Shown: in pieces, positions 50,001 to 62,543 of the stretch | How the letters are laid out: each line of letters begins with the position of its first letter | Numbering within the stretch: position 1 is the first letter of the stretch | Source of the DNA: Linepithema humile | Taxonomy: Eukaryota; Arthropoda; Insecta; Hymenoptera; Formicidae | Reading direction: 5' to 3' | Length of the DNA stretch: 64,000 nt | NCBI RefSeq assembly: GCF_040581485.1 | Contig: NC_090133.1 | Span: 5,952,001 to 6,016,000 of the forward strand | Notes under the pieces: model-generated | Databases searched by the model: none | What the model was told of the DNA's origin: nothing | The model's input: only the letters and a program-made list of their open reading frames with translations | Position numbers and translations under genes: made by a program

Positions 50001-53000
50001 ACGTAAACATATAAAAACCGATAATTTCGAGCTCGCGTTCTGTAGAATTAAAGTGGTCGATACCAATTTCAGGTGCCGACAGTTTTAGAGTTATTCAACT
50101 TCGTCGAATGACCGAACTCGACCCGAAACCAGTAAGAAATTGGATTAGATCCGCGTTTTGCGGGCATCAACACATTCTTAATGTGCGTGCATGATGTCGC
50201 TCGACTCACTGAGGTTCACGCTAAATTCGTTCGCCGAAAGCTCGACTTTTCACTCACATTCAACAAAACGGATTACGTGTAAAGCTGAACAATGGGGTTC
50301 ACACACGCGTGTAACGTTGCCTGAGCGACAGCACAACAGCGGCTGGATGAATTATTAATCAATTCCGAATAATAATGTACAGGCGCTTTAAAATTATCGC
50401 GCGGAACTGCGTCTCGGCGGACGCGTGACTGAAATTCCTCTGTTAATCATGAAACGAGACGGCGACGGCGTCTTAGGTGGTATTAGTTTCCGACGGTGGT
50501 TAGCGACGAATTTGACGGAGCGAGCAACTCCGTCTCGTCGATGAGAAGTCGAGCTACCGAGAAATGACGGCGCAAATTTACACGGAACGAGCTCAAAGTT
50601 GCATAATTCGCAGAACGCGATGAAGTGACGGAGGAATTCGGGCGCGTTGTTGCTTCCGCGACGCTGGCGGTGATTCGCTACACTTGGTTTCCTATAATTT
50701 TACCCGGAAGGCTAAATCTGCACAAATTTATTTGCACAGAATTAATGTCTTGTGTTAATGTCTGTAGTTTTTTACAGATAATTTATGCACATAAATAAAT
50801 TTATCTGGCTTTGTTAAGTAGATTTACATTTCTATTTGCGCGTGCGATAAAAATATGCATCCGGCAATATGCTATAAGTTTTTCTGAACATTAAAAAAAA
50901 AGGGATAACATCTGGTTCGCAGGTTTCCTTAGAATTTTATGCATACGGACTCATTCGTTCGGATAAAATAGTGGGGAAAAAACGTAGCGTACGACTGCTC
51001 TCCTGCGGAAACGTGTCTGACCACACGCTGCATTATCTACTTCTACTTATATGGGTCGATGGTTTGTTTCAGGGAAAAAAGTAGTGGAGTCAGTGTTTGT
51101 AGATAATCAGACCTTATTATATGCATAATTTTGATGTTGCGGGAATCCCCCATAGATTTTATAAATTCTGGTACATCAAAATATGAAGATAAAAAATTAA
51201 TTTTATTAAAAGAAATGTTAATTAATATTAATATAATAAACTTGTGATATTAATCGGCCACTTATTTAACTATTCTTAATTAGTGAACGTTATATCACAA
51301 TGACGTAATTAAAATTTTAATATAAAAGAAAATGAAAATTAAGTTGATTATATTTACAGTTAATTAACGGTACGTTACAGTTTCAGTTAATTAGTGTAAA
51401 CAATTTTCTGCATTAATTGTAGCAATTTCCATAAATTCTTGCGCTTAGTGATTTATTGACGTTTTCTAGATTATAACTCGTTACAAAAGATATCATGAGA
51501 AAAATGGGGATCATAATTATTGATTTTACAACAATCGAATCTTAGAAACGTTTTGATTAATCAGTAAATGCTAAACAATTATATCTTTAAATCAAATAAA
51601 AAAAGCGATCTTTTTTTTCTATGAAAAAATGTTCAGCAAATTCCAGCAAGAATTATGAGGCAAAGAAATACCCGATGGTTTTGATCATTAGGAAGAAGAA
51701 AAGCCTAGCGATTAACACATACGCGATAACATATATGTATGTTGATCATAGCAGACTTTATTATTCCACATTGTTTCGCGACTCTCCGGAGCAACGAAGC
51801 TATAATTTTCCCGAGCTTTCTAGGCTGGCCTCTTCTTCAGGGTTTAACCTCTAAAGAGCGGTCGAGCGACGTCTCCTCCGACCACTGCGATTTAATAGAA
51901 TTTTATCGGGCCGGCCATTGAATCCGTTCGCGTTAAATCTGCGGCGAGGCGCGGCGGTGTCTCGCACCTGGCGTATCGCCAGCGTTACGTAACGCATTAA
52001 TTCACCGGACCCGCGGGATTTGCATGCGTTAGTGGACGCCGGAGGTGCCGCACGAGGAGGTAAGTTTCGCGAGAGAGGGTCAGACGAAACAGAGAGCGAG
52101 ATGCGGGCTTTATTGCATCGCCGGCCGAACAAATAGAGACGTTTCCGTAGGAGATACTGGAATTTATATCGACGCGTAGAGTCGGTTTTGTTCTAGCAAG
52201 CGTTCGTGCTTTACATATAGCGGCGGACAAAAGTAATTCTATAGTGCAGGAAAATTATGATGAAAGGAGAAATAATTACAAAGTGCAGTTTTATATCTTT
52301 GTAAATATTATACTGCAGAAATATTTTTTCAACATGAACATATATGAAAAATATTCCAGACCAACCGTATCACTTGTTAAGCAGATTCTGAGGATTATTT
52401 AGAAACGAAAATCTTTATACCAAAATGTCTACAATAATTTTTAAATGGGAAATATTTGATATGTTGCATGCGACACATGCCTGAGCGCGTGAATTTTTGA
52501 CAATCTGATTGATCAAGTTTAAACACTTCCTATTTAAAAATCATTATAGTCTCGATATTTTGGTGTAAAGATTTTTGTCTTTAAATGACCTCAAGAATTT
52601 GCTGTTAACAGGGTAATACGGTTGGTCTGAGAGACATCTTGCATTCATAAATAAAATTTAAACGTTGCAATATATTAAAAAACTTAAATATTAAATCTGT
52701 AAATGATAAAAGTCGAATTTCACGGGAAAATAAAATCGGTTAAACAAGTTTAGCTGTATACAGGTATATTAAGGATGCAAATTATGCTTCACAGAAACTC
52801 TCCAAGTGTCTCCTGCAGTTTTCCCTGCCGACGGGACATAAATCTGCTGTCTTCCATCGTAAAACTCTGATTGGACGATTTTATTCAGAAGTATTTCTTA
52901 CTAAGGTGTTGAAGGATTATACTAGAAATATCTATCTCAGCGTGTCGAAGTAAGAGAGGTCTGAGACTACGGTCATCGATCTACTTAACGATATCATATT

Positions 53001-55140
53001 GCGCAGGTTAATGATACTTCATATAAAAGCTGTGCAGCTGGTATAGCTATACAAGGGAGCTTGAAAAATCTGGCACTTTAGGACAATATAACCAAATAAA
53101 ACGGATTTTTGTAATAAACGACTAGATATTACAAATATTATACAAATATTTTTAAATAGTAAATAGATATACTGAATGGTAATAAAATCATAAAATAATT
53201 TCAGTGTTAACACATCGATATTGTGTGCAGTTGGAAATTTTGAAAATCAAAGGCATATAGTAAGATTAGTCAGTAAATCTGGAAAAATTTAATTTGACTT
53301 ATTTTTAATTCAAGATTTAATTCTAAGATACTTAATTTCTATAAATCTTACATTTTTTATTTAAAAAAAAAAAACGACATTTTAAATCGTTGAAAAAAAT
53401 TATCAGTAAGAAAGTTCCAAAGTGGGTGGGTCACCCTGTATAACCTGCATAACTTTCAGAGATGATTATCAAACCGCAGCCGCGCAAAACCGTCACAAAG
53501 CTAATCGGTCAAAGTTCATCGTGACTTGACCGGGTCGCGCGCGCGACGTTTATCTCGACTTTCAAGGCAAAATGACCTTTTCGATCTCTCACCGCTGCTT
53601 CCCGAATCTCCACCCAGCCTTTCAATCCAAAGCGCGGTTTCCGCTGGCCGGAAGACCGCCGTTGCGACGCACAGAAAGCCGTCGCTTTACGACGTCTAAA
53701 GATCTACGGTCTCTCCAGTAATTGTCGCAATTACCGCTAAAGGCGTAGAGCCACGGTAAAATCAACGTGCGCGCGTCAGAATGCCGGTAATTAATATGCA
53801 GATGACATCTATGCTCGTTTCAGTTTCTTAGTACGAGTTCTATTGTGATTTGTTAGCCAATTTGTCGCGATTGAATTTCTTAACTACGTACTTAATTCAA
53901 CCTTTTTACTTCAAATATTACATTTAAAATTTTATTTTATTTTTAATAAAATCTAATAAAAAAATAAAACCTCTAAGTTAATCATTTTCGTGAAGATGAA
54001 AAAGGCTCGGGAAGTTCTGTCATATTTCGATGTTTAATTTGTGAAAATTCTACTTTTAAAACCAATTTTAATTCACTAAAACGATAAATATAAATAAGAA
54101 AATTCATAGATTAAAATAGAACTTTCGACCAATAATTTATTTACTTTCTCCTTAAGCTACTTCGTAACATGTTTCACTATTTTCGCCGATGTCGTAAAAT
54201 CAAAGAATATTGACGGATCGAAGCAATATCCGACATTTTTAAGAGTCTTAGAGTTCTATATCAACGAACGTTTGTATCTATACGGGGCTTATAGAGCATC
54301 GAAATTCTGCCAACATCGAATATTGCAGCGTACATTGGTAGCATAAGCGGTAGCGGATTAAGTCGCTGATATTTAAAAATCTGAATATGCAAAATAAACA
54401 AAAAATAGATTCTACGAATTTTGGAATAATGTCCACTACACGTATTTAACTCTATATTGATATATAATTTATTAAATTTTTATTTGTACACATAAAGTAT
54501 CTCATATTTATACAAACGTAGTTTTAAAAAGTATCTAAATATGATTCGCGTGTCAGCTGATGAGAGATCTGCATTTTATCATTTTTCTCACATTGCAAAA
54601 CTAATTTAAAGTTTAAAATAATTCAGCAAAGAGCGAAAAGTATTCGTGGAGTTAATGGTTAAAGCTGTTATGCTCGGCTTCGACAACTTTTGATAACTTC
54701 TCAGTTGGATATTACTATTTCTTTTTATAATCTAAGTAATGCAGCACAATAAATGTATAATCAATCACAACGCCAAATGCAATTTTCCTTTTATATGTAT
54801 TTCCGACAATGAAATCGCGACAATCGCGATATATATATTTATTTTTCCATTTTCGAAATATGCAAAATTGCATTTGTCAAAATTATATTAAAGTTTCAAT
54901 CCGCGTTCGTGATTGCTTACAACTGGATGTGTACTTACCGCTGTACCGGGTATTCGGCATATATGCATATGCAACTTCGGTCCTGTTGAAAAGCGTCAGG
55001 AAAAGATGATATTTGCCCTCGGCATTGGAACGAGGAGTAGTGACGCCGTCTATGAGTCGCGAACATTTTGTCGAATTCGTACTTGTTACCGCAGCGAGCA
55101 GTAACAAAGCACTGTAGTACACAATCCTGGTATTATGCAT
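38080..55140 (-). CDS. Spon1: F-spondin (spondin-1), reeler/spondin-N/TSP1/Kunitz secreted protein
   Basis: A secreted extracellular-matrix and axon-guidance protein. Minus-strand exons: 54939-55140, 46951-47194, 46525-46711, 46054-46218, 45463-45586, 44925-45055, 43817-44033, 43087-43258, 42424-42757, 40432-40651, 39746-39916, 39005-39153, 38732-38810, 38455-38520, 38080-38249; 876 aa with consistent phases. A signal peptide (core YYSALLLLAAVTS) is followed by a reeler domain (about 26-150) and a spondin-N domain (about 160-360; CCACDEAKYEVTFEGLWSR). TSP1 repeats start near 424 (WGEWGACPVTCGRG), 490 (WSAWSSCSSTCGKG), 600 (WSMWSPCSSSCGPG), 745 (WSKWSHCASC) and 823 (WSTWSRCSATCGD). A six-Cys Kunitz domain spans 668-720. 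Exon 7 appears to end at a GC donor. The start follows an acceptor (TTTGCAG), so a 5' noncoding exon is expected upstream. Confidence 0.93.
40652..42423. other. F-spondin intron 9
   Basis: A 1.8-kb intron between the second and third TSP1 repeats. It is AT-rich with one short direct repeat (CAGTTATTTTAATGAAT at about 41939 and 41967). No nested gene or transposon was recognised. Confidence 0.6.
47195..54938. other. F-spondin intron 1
   Basis: A 7.7-kb intron splitting the reeler domain (exon 1 ends with one base of a Val codon, exon 2 supplies the other two). It is AT-rich with GC-richer patches at about 49990-50690, 51780-52220 and 53460-53830, which may be regulatory. It contains a hairpin element at 52357-52629. 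No nested coding gene was recognised. Confidence 0.6.
52357..52629. mobile_element. Hairpin MITE in F-spondin intron 1
   Basis: A 273-bp noncoding element that is an almost complete inverted repeat. The left end CAGACCAACCGTAT is matched exactly by the complement of the right end. Pairing extends for about 100 bp per arm (for example AAAATCTTTATACCAAAATG against its diverged complement), with a central unpaired region near 52460-52530. No target-site duplication is visible, so the superfamily is not assigned. Confidence 0.75.
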
Positions 55141-55143
55141 CGC

Positions 55144-57178
55144 CTGCAAACAAGAGAGATAACATAACAATACATCGTATTCGATGAATTCGCAATTTCA
55201 ACATTGCTCGCATATAACCATGCAATCTAAACAATGAAAGCACTTTTCCATTATTCCATAAGCTATTACTTGTTACCGTAAATTAAATTTTTTCTTACAA
55301 TAAAATTTAATTAAAATTAACGTTATAAAATAATTAAATTATATTTACATATTATATATAAATTTATTATATTTATATATTTTTATTTAATGTTATTTAT
55401 ATTTTTCAAATTATAATAATTTAATTAGTAACGATTTATTTTTATTATTTACTTAGAGCATCAAGAAGTTTAATTTGCTAAAATTTTTTTATTTTCGGTA
55501 ACTCGCCTAAAATAATTACCATATATTTTCATAATTTTAATATACGTAATTGAAAGAATGTTTGTTCATTTTGTAATATTTTGTAAAAAATATTTTATCA
55601 TATTAGTAGAAGCCTATTTTCTGTCTTTGTTCAACAAGACGATCAAACATTGATAAAAATTACTATTTTTGTCCATTCTATATAATTGTATTATTCGCAT
55701 ATTAAATTTACGGAAAAAAGTAAAAAAAAGAGACCTTTTTAATTTTGGGAGATTTTTTAATTCTGAAATTAACTGAAAATGTCTCTTTACTTTTGACTTA
55801 TCTTTATAAAATTAACATACATCAAAAACTCAAAGAATGAAATGACGAAGATTAGCAAAAATTAAAATGTAAATTAGTTTCGAGGGGAACAACTGGCGAT
55901 TTCTGATTCCTCTCACGTTTAAAAGTGCGTTGCACATTCTCACGTTTTTCGTTTATTTCCCTATCCGTTTTAATTAAAATTTGAGCAAAGGGTATGATAT
56001 CCCGACGCACGTCGTCGACGTGTTTAACGTTTTGCGATCTAATTGCAAGTTTAGCTCACATTCATGTGAAAATGGACTGTGACTTTGTTTTACATATAAA
56101 AATCATTACAAATCTCGATATATATTTAGATTCCAGGGTATTAAATTATTAGAATCGGTCAAAGATGTGCTATCTGAAAAACGACTATTAAATTAGTCAT
56201 ATAAAAATCAATGTTTAATTCTATTCTTGCAAAAATTAATCTTTTTTATTATACACATATAAAAAAAGTGTCATATAAACGGATGTAATTATTGCGACAA
56301 AAAGAAAAAAATATACAGGAATCAATCACTTTAACAATAGCTCTAGTTTTGCGAACATTTTCTTGTTCTGATGCAATGGCCAAATCACGATTACGAAAAT
56401 TTGCGAACGTGGGTGCACGTGAGTATCGCGGGCCAAAACGATGCCAACACGTGAGACAATTGTCGCCGCATTAGCCACGTGCTTGGTGGAACAAAGCGTT
56501 GTTGAGAATACATCGCGACTGAGTCATTCGCCGATCTTGGCAGCATCTTGGCGCCGAAACGAATACGTAGTGTTGTTTGCGCTTTCCCCGGTTCATTGAA
56601 CGATCGTGTATCCGAAATACTCGATATGGTAATAGAAATGAAACACAATATGTCTCTAAAATCAACAAACAATTTGAAAAGCATGTTTTTTTTAGTAATT
56701 TAATCAATTTTTTATTATTTTTATTAAAATATAATAAAGTTGCACAATATTGAATATTAACAAATATTGAACATTAAACAAAAAATAAATATATTTATTT
56801 AATGTATCGCAATAAATTGTAATAAAATCCAAAACAATTTTTAGAATATACATTGCGTTGAAAATTATTTTTTAAAGAAGGAAAACTTATAAATTAAGTT
56901 TACTGTTTTCATTAACAATTAATATAATGTAAAATGATAATGTTTGATCTTTTTTCTGATATTTATTAAATGATTATAATAAATCACAAGAAATATTTGT
57001 ATCAAATATTGATAAATGTATTCTACAATGCACAATGGAATCAAAATGGTTAATTAAATGTTGCATTATATGTAAACTGAAACGAGTAATGTCCTAAATT
57101 TTATGAAGCTTATAATTTCGCGGTCGTATTGATATGCAAGAAATGTGACATTTGTGATAATGTGGTACACTATATATA
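55144..57178. other. F-spondin upstream DNA
   Basis: AT-rich sequence upstream of the F-spondin start codon, probably intron plus promoter since a splice acceptor lies just before the start. A more balanced patch at about 56340-56650 carries open frames on both strands without recognisable domains. No RNA gene was seen. Confidence 0.4.
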
Positions 57179-57180
57179 TA

Positions 57181-58081
57181 CTAGGTGCGCAACTAAGTTT
57201 CCGGGTTTCACACATGAATGGCGCTAACGATACATGTAGTCGATATACATGTCTAAAGTTGTGTTTTTTTATTAACTTGGACATCTGTCAACAATAACCA
57301 GTCATAATACCAACACATATTGCAACGCAAAAATATTTTTTCTAACAATAAAGATGTCGAGTTTTGTGCCAAATAAACAGCATTTGCGGGAAGCTTTGCT
57401 TTTCTGCTTCAACTTGAAAGAAAATGCAGCTGAAGCACGCCGTTTGCTTGAGAAAGCCTACGGCGAACATGCACAATCGAAAACTACTTGTGAAGATTGG
57501 TTTAAACGCTTTAGAAATGGCGATTTCGACACTGAGGACAAGGAGCGCTCCGGAAGACCAAAAACATTTGAGGACGCCGATCTGCAAGCGTTATTGGATG
57601 AAAATGATACGCAAACACAAGACAACAACAACTGATAAATTTGAACCATGCATTGCTCGAAAAACGGCCAGAATGGGACACGAGACACGAACGAGTGATA
57701 TTGCAGCACGACAACGTTCCGTGCCATCGCACTTCCATCGTCCAGGACACCATCAAAACGCTGAAATGGGATCTGCTACCGCACCCGCTGTATTCACCAG
57801 ACCTGGCCCCTTCCAATTATCACTTGTTCCGGTCGATGGCACATGGCTTAGCTGGGCTACACTTGGCCAATTTCGAAGAAGTGCAAAACTGATTGGATAA
57901 ATGGTTTCGATGCAAAGACGCGTCGTTTTATCGTCGCGGTATTCATGTATTGCCAGAGAGATGGCAAAAATGTGTAGCTAGCGAGGGACGATACTTTGAA
58001 TAAACCGTTTTTTGTATTTCTCTTGAAATTTTCCATTTTGCATTGATAAAAAAAAACCCGGAAACTTAATTGCGCACCTAG
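57181..58081 (+). mobile_element. Internally deleted mariner transposon
   Basis: A 901-bp mariner (Tc1/mariner superfamily, DD34D; the usual length is about 1.3 kb). The ends CTAGGTGCGCAACTAAGTTT and the complement of the right end differ at one position over about 27 bp. The element is flanked by TA (57179-57180 and 58082-58083) and sits in a TA microsatellite. The closest match is the mauritiana/mellifera type, judged from the transposase N terminus. Confidence 0.92.
57354..58002 (+). pseudogene. Mariner transposase remnant, deleted and inactive
   Basis: The frame from 57354 encodes the N-terminal helix-turn-helix region (begins MSSFVPNKQHLREALLFCF, ends near LQALLDENDTQTQ). An internal deletion of a few hundred bases at a CAA/ACA repeat near 57615-57632 then shifts the frame. 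The C-terminal half (HALLEKRPEW onward) follows in another frame. The first catalytic Asp lies in the deleted part, the second is present in LQHDN, and the third is Asn (SPDLAPSNYH). A TGA at 57890-57892 interrupts the C-terminal half, which ends with GRYFE near 58002. It cannot encode a functional transposase. Confidence 0.9.
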
Positions 58082-58083
58082 TA

Positions 58084-58110
58084 TATATATATATATATAT
58101 ATATATGAGA
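58084..58110 (+). repeat. TA microsatellite at the mariner insertion site
   Basis: A TA run continues from the right end of the mariner, and a shorter TA run precedes its left end at about 57171-57180. This is consistent with insertion into pre-existing TA-rich simple sequence. Confidence 0.85.
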
Positions 58111-58977
58111 CATGTCGATCCATGAGCATCACTGGCCTCTAATAAGCTGGTTAACCATAAATCCCAAGTGCCTAAATATATTGCCTCAAGCCGGTGTATA
58201 TAGGGCATGGCATTTCACTCTGCTTGGCGTTCTGCCATCTTCGTTGTACCCTCGTTGTACACCAACAGAAACTCAAACAATATTTATGAAAAGATCCGAC
58301 TGCACTGCTACGGTTTCCCTGCATGGCGCTTACATCGCCGAAATTATATTATTACACATTTCCGATTTATCCGAAAGAAATTTGAATAATTACATTGGGA
58401 ATAAAATGATTGGGCAAATAATACAATCACATAGTTATACTATTATCATTATTGTATATTATTATTATTTGTATGGAAGATATGGGTAAAATGGTAATTA
58501 AAATCCTCGAGTAAATAAAACAACAATTTAACAGTTTAGTTAATAATAATTATTCACATTTTAATAAATCTATCAATTTTGTTTGTTTATTAATTAAACA
58601 TATTTACCACATTTTAATAACTCGATAATATTTATTAACGTATCGGATATCGTCCTTCATTATATATAAAATGCATTTAGGGAATTATATTCAATTTTGC
58701 AAAAGCAAAATTAATCGATATTCACTCGGTTCAATGAATTTAGTTTATAATTAAAAATTTAGTATTGTCTACTTAACTTGACCATTGTAATAATTATCCT
58801 GTTTATATTAATTCTATAAAATTATAGATTATTAAATGATTTATTTATATATTCCATATATACATATATATTAGCAAGCAAAATTTCCAGTAAATAATGT
58901 GGATTAATATTTCTCATTTTCATGTGTGATTTTCATTTTCACATATGTATTATTTCATCTTGCATAATATGGAAATA
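58111..58977. other. Noncoding DNA, nothing recognised
   Basis: A balanced-composition segment at about 58110-58350 carries short open frames that match nothing recognisable. The rest is AT-rich. No splice-consistent exon was found. Confidence 0.35.
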
Positions 58978-58984
58978 GTGAAAC

Positions 58985-59195
58985 TGGCAGTGCGTCGTAA
59001 TTACAGTATATTCCTAACTTATTGCTGATAAAAAACATTTTTAAATGTACAATTCAATGCAATATATTTTTGGAATATTTATCTTGTTTTATAGCTTATA
59101 CGCCTAAAGGCAAATCTATCTAAATTTGATACAGTACACGATCGCGTTCCAATAAAGGTTCAAAGCCAATCATTGAGTTATCGAGCTAAATGAGG
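58985..59195 (+). repeat. Diverged direct repeat, copy 1
   Basis: Shares an ordered series of blocks with 60005-60240: CGTAATTACAG, TTTTAAATGT, GGCAAATCTATCTAAATTT (AGACAAATCTATATAAATTT in copy 2), ACGATCGCGTT, TTCAAAGCCAATC (ATCAAAGCCGATC in copy 2). The two copies are about 1 kb apart in the same orientation. No coding potential is evident. Confidence 0.7.
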
Positions 59196-60004
59196 TTGCC
59201 GGATGAATAAACGGCGGATCGTAAAAGGGATGACGGGACAAAGAGTGGTGGGACTTAGAGACTTGCATTGAGGGAAGTGCAACTCCGAACGACGGATTAC
59301 CAGTCAGCGACGTCAATATGTCGGTTTGGAACTTTGGGAAAAACGAGGAGCGCGATGAATGGCAAAGACTTTCTTGGCGATATTACGAGGATCGACGATG
59401 CGGGGTGGGAAAGCAGAGGCTTGCGAAAGGCAGAGATGTATTCAAGCTCTCGTCAAATAGACGATTTAATCTTTAATGATGTAGAAAGAAGTACCGTAAT
59501 CTTTATAATTTCTTTTTAAACCTGTCATAATGCGCATTACCGCCAAATTTGTATTTTATTTTCTCTGCTTTTTTTTTTTTTTTATTGCTGCAAATTGTTT
59601 TTCACGAAAAATCGCAGGCCGGAGATTTTGCATAGCTGTAGAACACGTTCTGCTTTACCGAATGCTTTTCGAAGGAAATTGCGTTCCTGTTTGACAGAAT
59701 ATTTTGTCCTAGGATACGTGACTGCTATATATTATGGTACGTTGCTTTGAACGCGAATTAATTCTTTCAAGTATAGACTCCCAAAAATATCTTTGTAAAG
59801 AAATATGAAAAAAATATTTTTTGTCAATTTCTTTGCTGCGGTATAAATTAATTTATCATTGTGCAAACACTGAAAAGATAATCGAGCAAACTAATAGTCC
59901 TGACCAATTTTAGACAAGAAGTAGTGTATTTTTGTAGTGTATTTTTCGTTATTTTTTCGTAATTTCATCGTTATTTTATGTTTAATGTGGACAAAGTTGC
60001 ATTG

Positions 60005-60240
60005 ACAATATATCGTAATTACAGAATATGTTTAGCTTGTTTGTCGATAAAAAGCGCTTTTAAATGTTACAGCTAAAAGATTCAATACATGATTTCCATA
60101 CATTATCCAACATATTGCTGAAATATCTGTATTGTCACTTGTGTATGCATAAAGACAAATCTATATAAATTTCGTATAATACGATCGCGTTTGACCTCCA
60201 ATAGGGATCAAAGCCGATCGTTCAGCACGAAAGAGTTAAT
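60005..60240 (+). repeat. Diverged direct repeat, copy 2
   Basis: The second copy of the repeat described at 58985-59195, with small insertions and deletions. The ~800 bp between the copies (59196-60004) has no recognisable gene and contains a T run at about 59571-59583. Confidence 0.7.
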
Positions 60241-61506
60241 ATAAAAGAGCGATGAAAAGACACTTTTATTAATGCCTGTCTCGCTACACCGTTGTTCGTT
60301 TTTCATTAAAAAAAATTGTAAAAACTGCTCTCACCGAGCAGCAATAAAAGCTGACGTTTTTCTGCCAATCTCCGTCATCGGTATTGTGTAAGAGACTATA
60401 AAAAATTTGGGATGTCCAGTTGTTCGGCAAGCGCTTGCACTTCGAATAAAGCATTGATTTTCCACTCGGAATAGTCGCGACCGATAAATGTCGTCATCCG
60501 TTCGCGCTGTTTCATCAAAATAATCGTTCGTGCGTTAACGAGCGACTAATCTCGTCGTAAAATCTCGGTATTAGCTATGTAAATATGTACAGTAATTTCA
60601 GAATAAAGAGTCCGCACAACAATTCATTACAATTTAACAGTTGCCAGGATAAATTGATCAGTACTAAATCCTAGAGGTATTAATTCACTGCTGCTTTATT
60701 AATACCAATCAGATTATATTTTAGCTATCGTTATTTTAACGTTATTCGCTACTAACTAATTAGCTCTTTAGTTTAAAATGTAGAATGCTTAATTTGTGCA
60801 ATGCTCATTGATTTTTCATCTCTTTATTTTCTCATCTTTTTTTCGGAGTTTGTACGATCTGGAATTTAAACATCCGATTAACATTCCTATTTCAAAATTA
60901 TTCTAATAGTGCATCGTTAAAAACTAATGGCGGAAACAATGCCAGAACTAACGTTATTCCACGCGATTCGTCGGGATTGCAAATTTTCAACTCGCCGAAC
61001 TGCAAAAAGACCCAGCGCGACACGTATTCCCAACGGCACCGGCATAAGAAGCGAAAATGCACTTCTGCACCGTGCTGCTGGCACAGAGATCACCGCAGTT
61101 CGATTCGCTTTTTATCCAACTTATCCACGTTAGACTGCGGACGCAACCCCTACGCCCCTTCCGCGCCCCTGCCTTCCGTCGTCCTTATCTGTTCCCGCGA
61201 ACGGCTCGACAATACGTTCGAACAACGTGCCTAGCCGTGCATAAGGGAAGCATTCAGCACGCTCGATAGTGCAAGCCGCTCGAGCAGAAGCGCCAACAAA
61301 TATTTCAGTCACAACGCGCAATTACATTTTATTATCGTGCATCATTAAATGCAATTAAGCGTCTTCAATGAAGAGTGATGTGTTTAATAGAAGATGAAAA
61401 TTATGGAATAAAATAATATAGCTGAAAATTTAAACTGTGAAGGGAAATGTTAAAATATATTTCGTAACATCTATTATACTCTCTAAAGATTAAAGGCTAA
61501 TTTTTT
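60241..61506. other. Noncoding DNA with a GC-richer patch
   Basis: AT-rich apart from about 60920-61320, which is balanced in composition and carries overlapping open frames of up to 85 codons on both strands. Their translations are Arg/His/Ser-rich without a known domain and overlap one another, so none is called. The patch could be a promoter or 5' exon. Confidence 0.35.
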
Positions 61507-61722
61507 TCAATTTCTTAGTAGATTTACCCATCAGTTTCCTATTAATAAATATCAGTAATTCTTACTCGATGGCTGGAATACCAAGTAAAATTACCTCTAT
61601 TACCAAGAGATACCTCTTGTTAATAACAATAAAGATAATTTTACTTGATATTCCAACCATCGAGTAAGGATCATTATTTGTTAATAAATAATTGACGGGT
61701 AAATCTACCAAGAAGTTGGAAC
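61507..61722. mobile_element. Hairpin MITE-like element
   Basis: A 216-bp near-complete inverted repeat. The left arm includes GTAGATTTACCC and TTACTCGATGGCTGGAATAC; the right arm includes GTATTCCA-like and GGGTAAATCTAC complements in reverse order. Arms of about 90 bp pair with scattered mismatches around a short centre near 61610. No clear target-site duplication and no coding capacity. Confidence 0.75.
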
Positions 61723-62543
61723 AACCGGCCCTAATTATTTTACTACGCGAGTTGCTGCATCCTTGTATTTATGCTTTTACTTTCAGTTATCAAAGATTTT
61801 GATATATTTTACACATTTTTTATTTTTGAATCTTGTGTTTCTTGATTTTTTTTCTTTTTAATAGTTAATCTTGGTGTTGTATTGTACAAACATATGTACA
61901 TATTACTATAGTTTTTGACGCCTCTCTTTTACTGCATGTATGTAAACCGTTATTCAAGTTTTATTCGCTCAAAGCATCGATAAAAGCTACAGGCAACTGA
62001 ACCAGCGTTTATTTCGCCGTTGTCAAAGGACGGAGGTTCTCTCTTTTGACAAAGGCAACTCTTCCAGCGATGGTTTGATACGCGACATGCAATTACATCA
62101 GAAAATGCACAAAGGGTGGCTCAAAATATGCCTGGCGTGTCATTCATTAAGAACGTAGCTGCACTTGGTGCCAAGTATATCCGTGCAAGAACTACTCTAC
62201 ATCTTTTCTCGTGCGACATTTTTAAAAATAACAGATTATATTTTTTTAAGCGAAATTGCTCGATGAAAAATCGAGGTTATCTAAATAAGAAAGTACTCAC
62301 CACGACGTTGCTCGCGCAACTCGGCGTGTGCGATACTTTTACTCTTCCGTTCCTCGCGAGTCACGTGCGTTCTACGATGTGATAGGAGAGTATACCCATA
62401 ACACGTCTGACACTGCCGCGGACCTCCGGCTGACTGACAGCCGCCTGACTCTCGGAGCTAATATCAGCGGCCGTTACCACTTGGAGCGGACTTGCGCAGC
62501 GCGCGATCTGAAAGGGTTTCTCCCGCGACGATGCGAGTGTTTT
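61723..62543. other. Noncoding DNA
   Basis: AT-rich to balanced sequence with several short open frames (for example 62116-62382) that show no domain, repeat structure or splice context. Nothing further was recognised. Confidence 0.35.

Noticed and set aside
53405..53450. GGGTCACCCTGTATA as the end of a transposon
   Set aside because: The motif recalls termini seen in insect elements, but no matching inverted end or coding remnant was found to the left.
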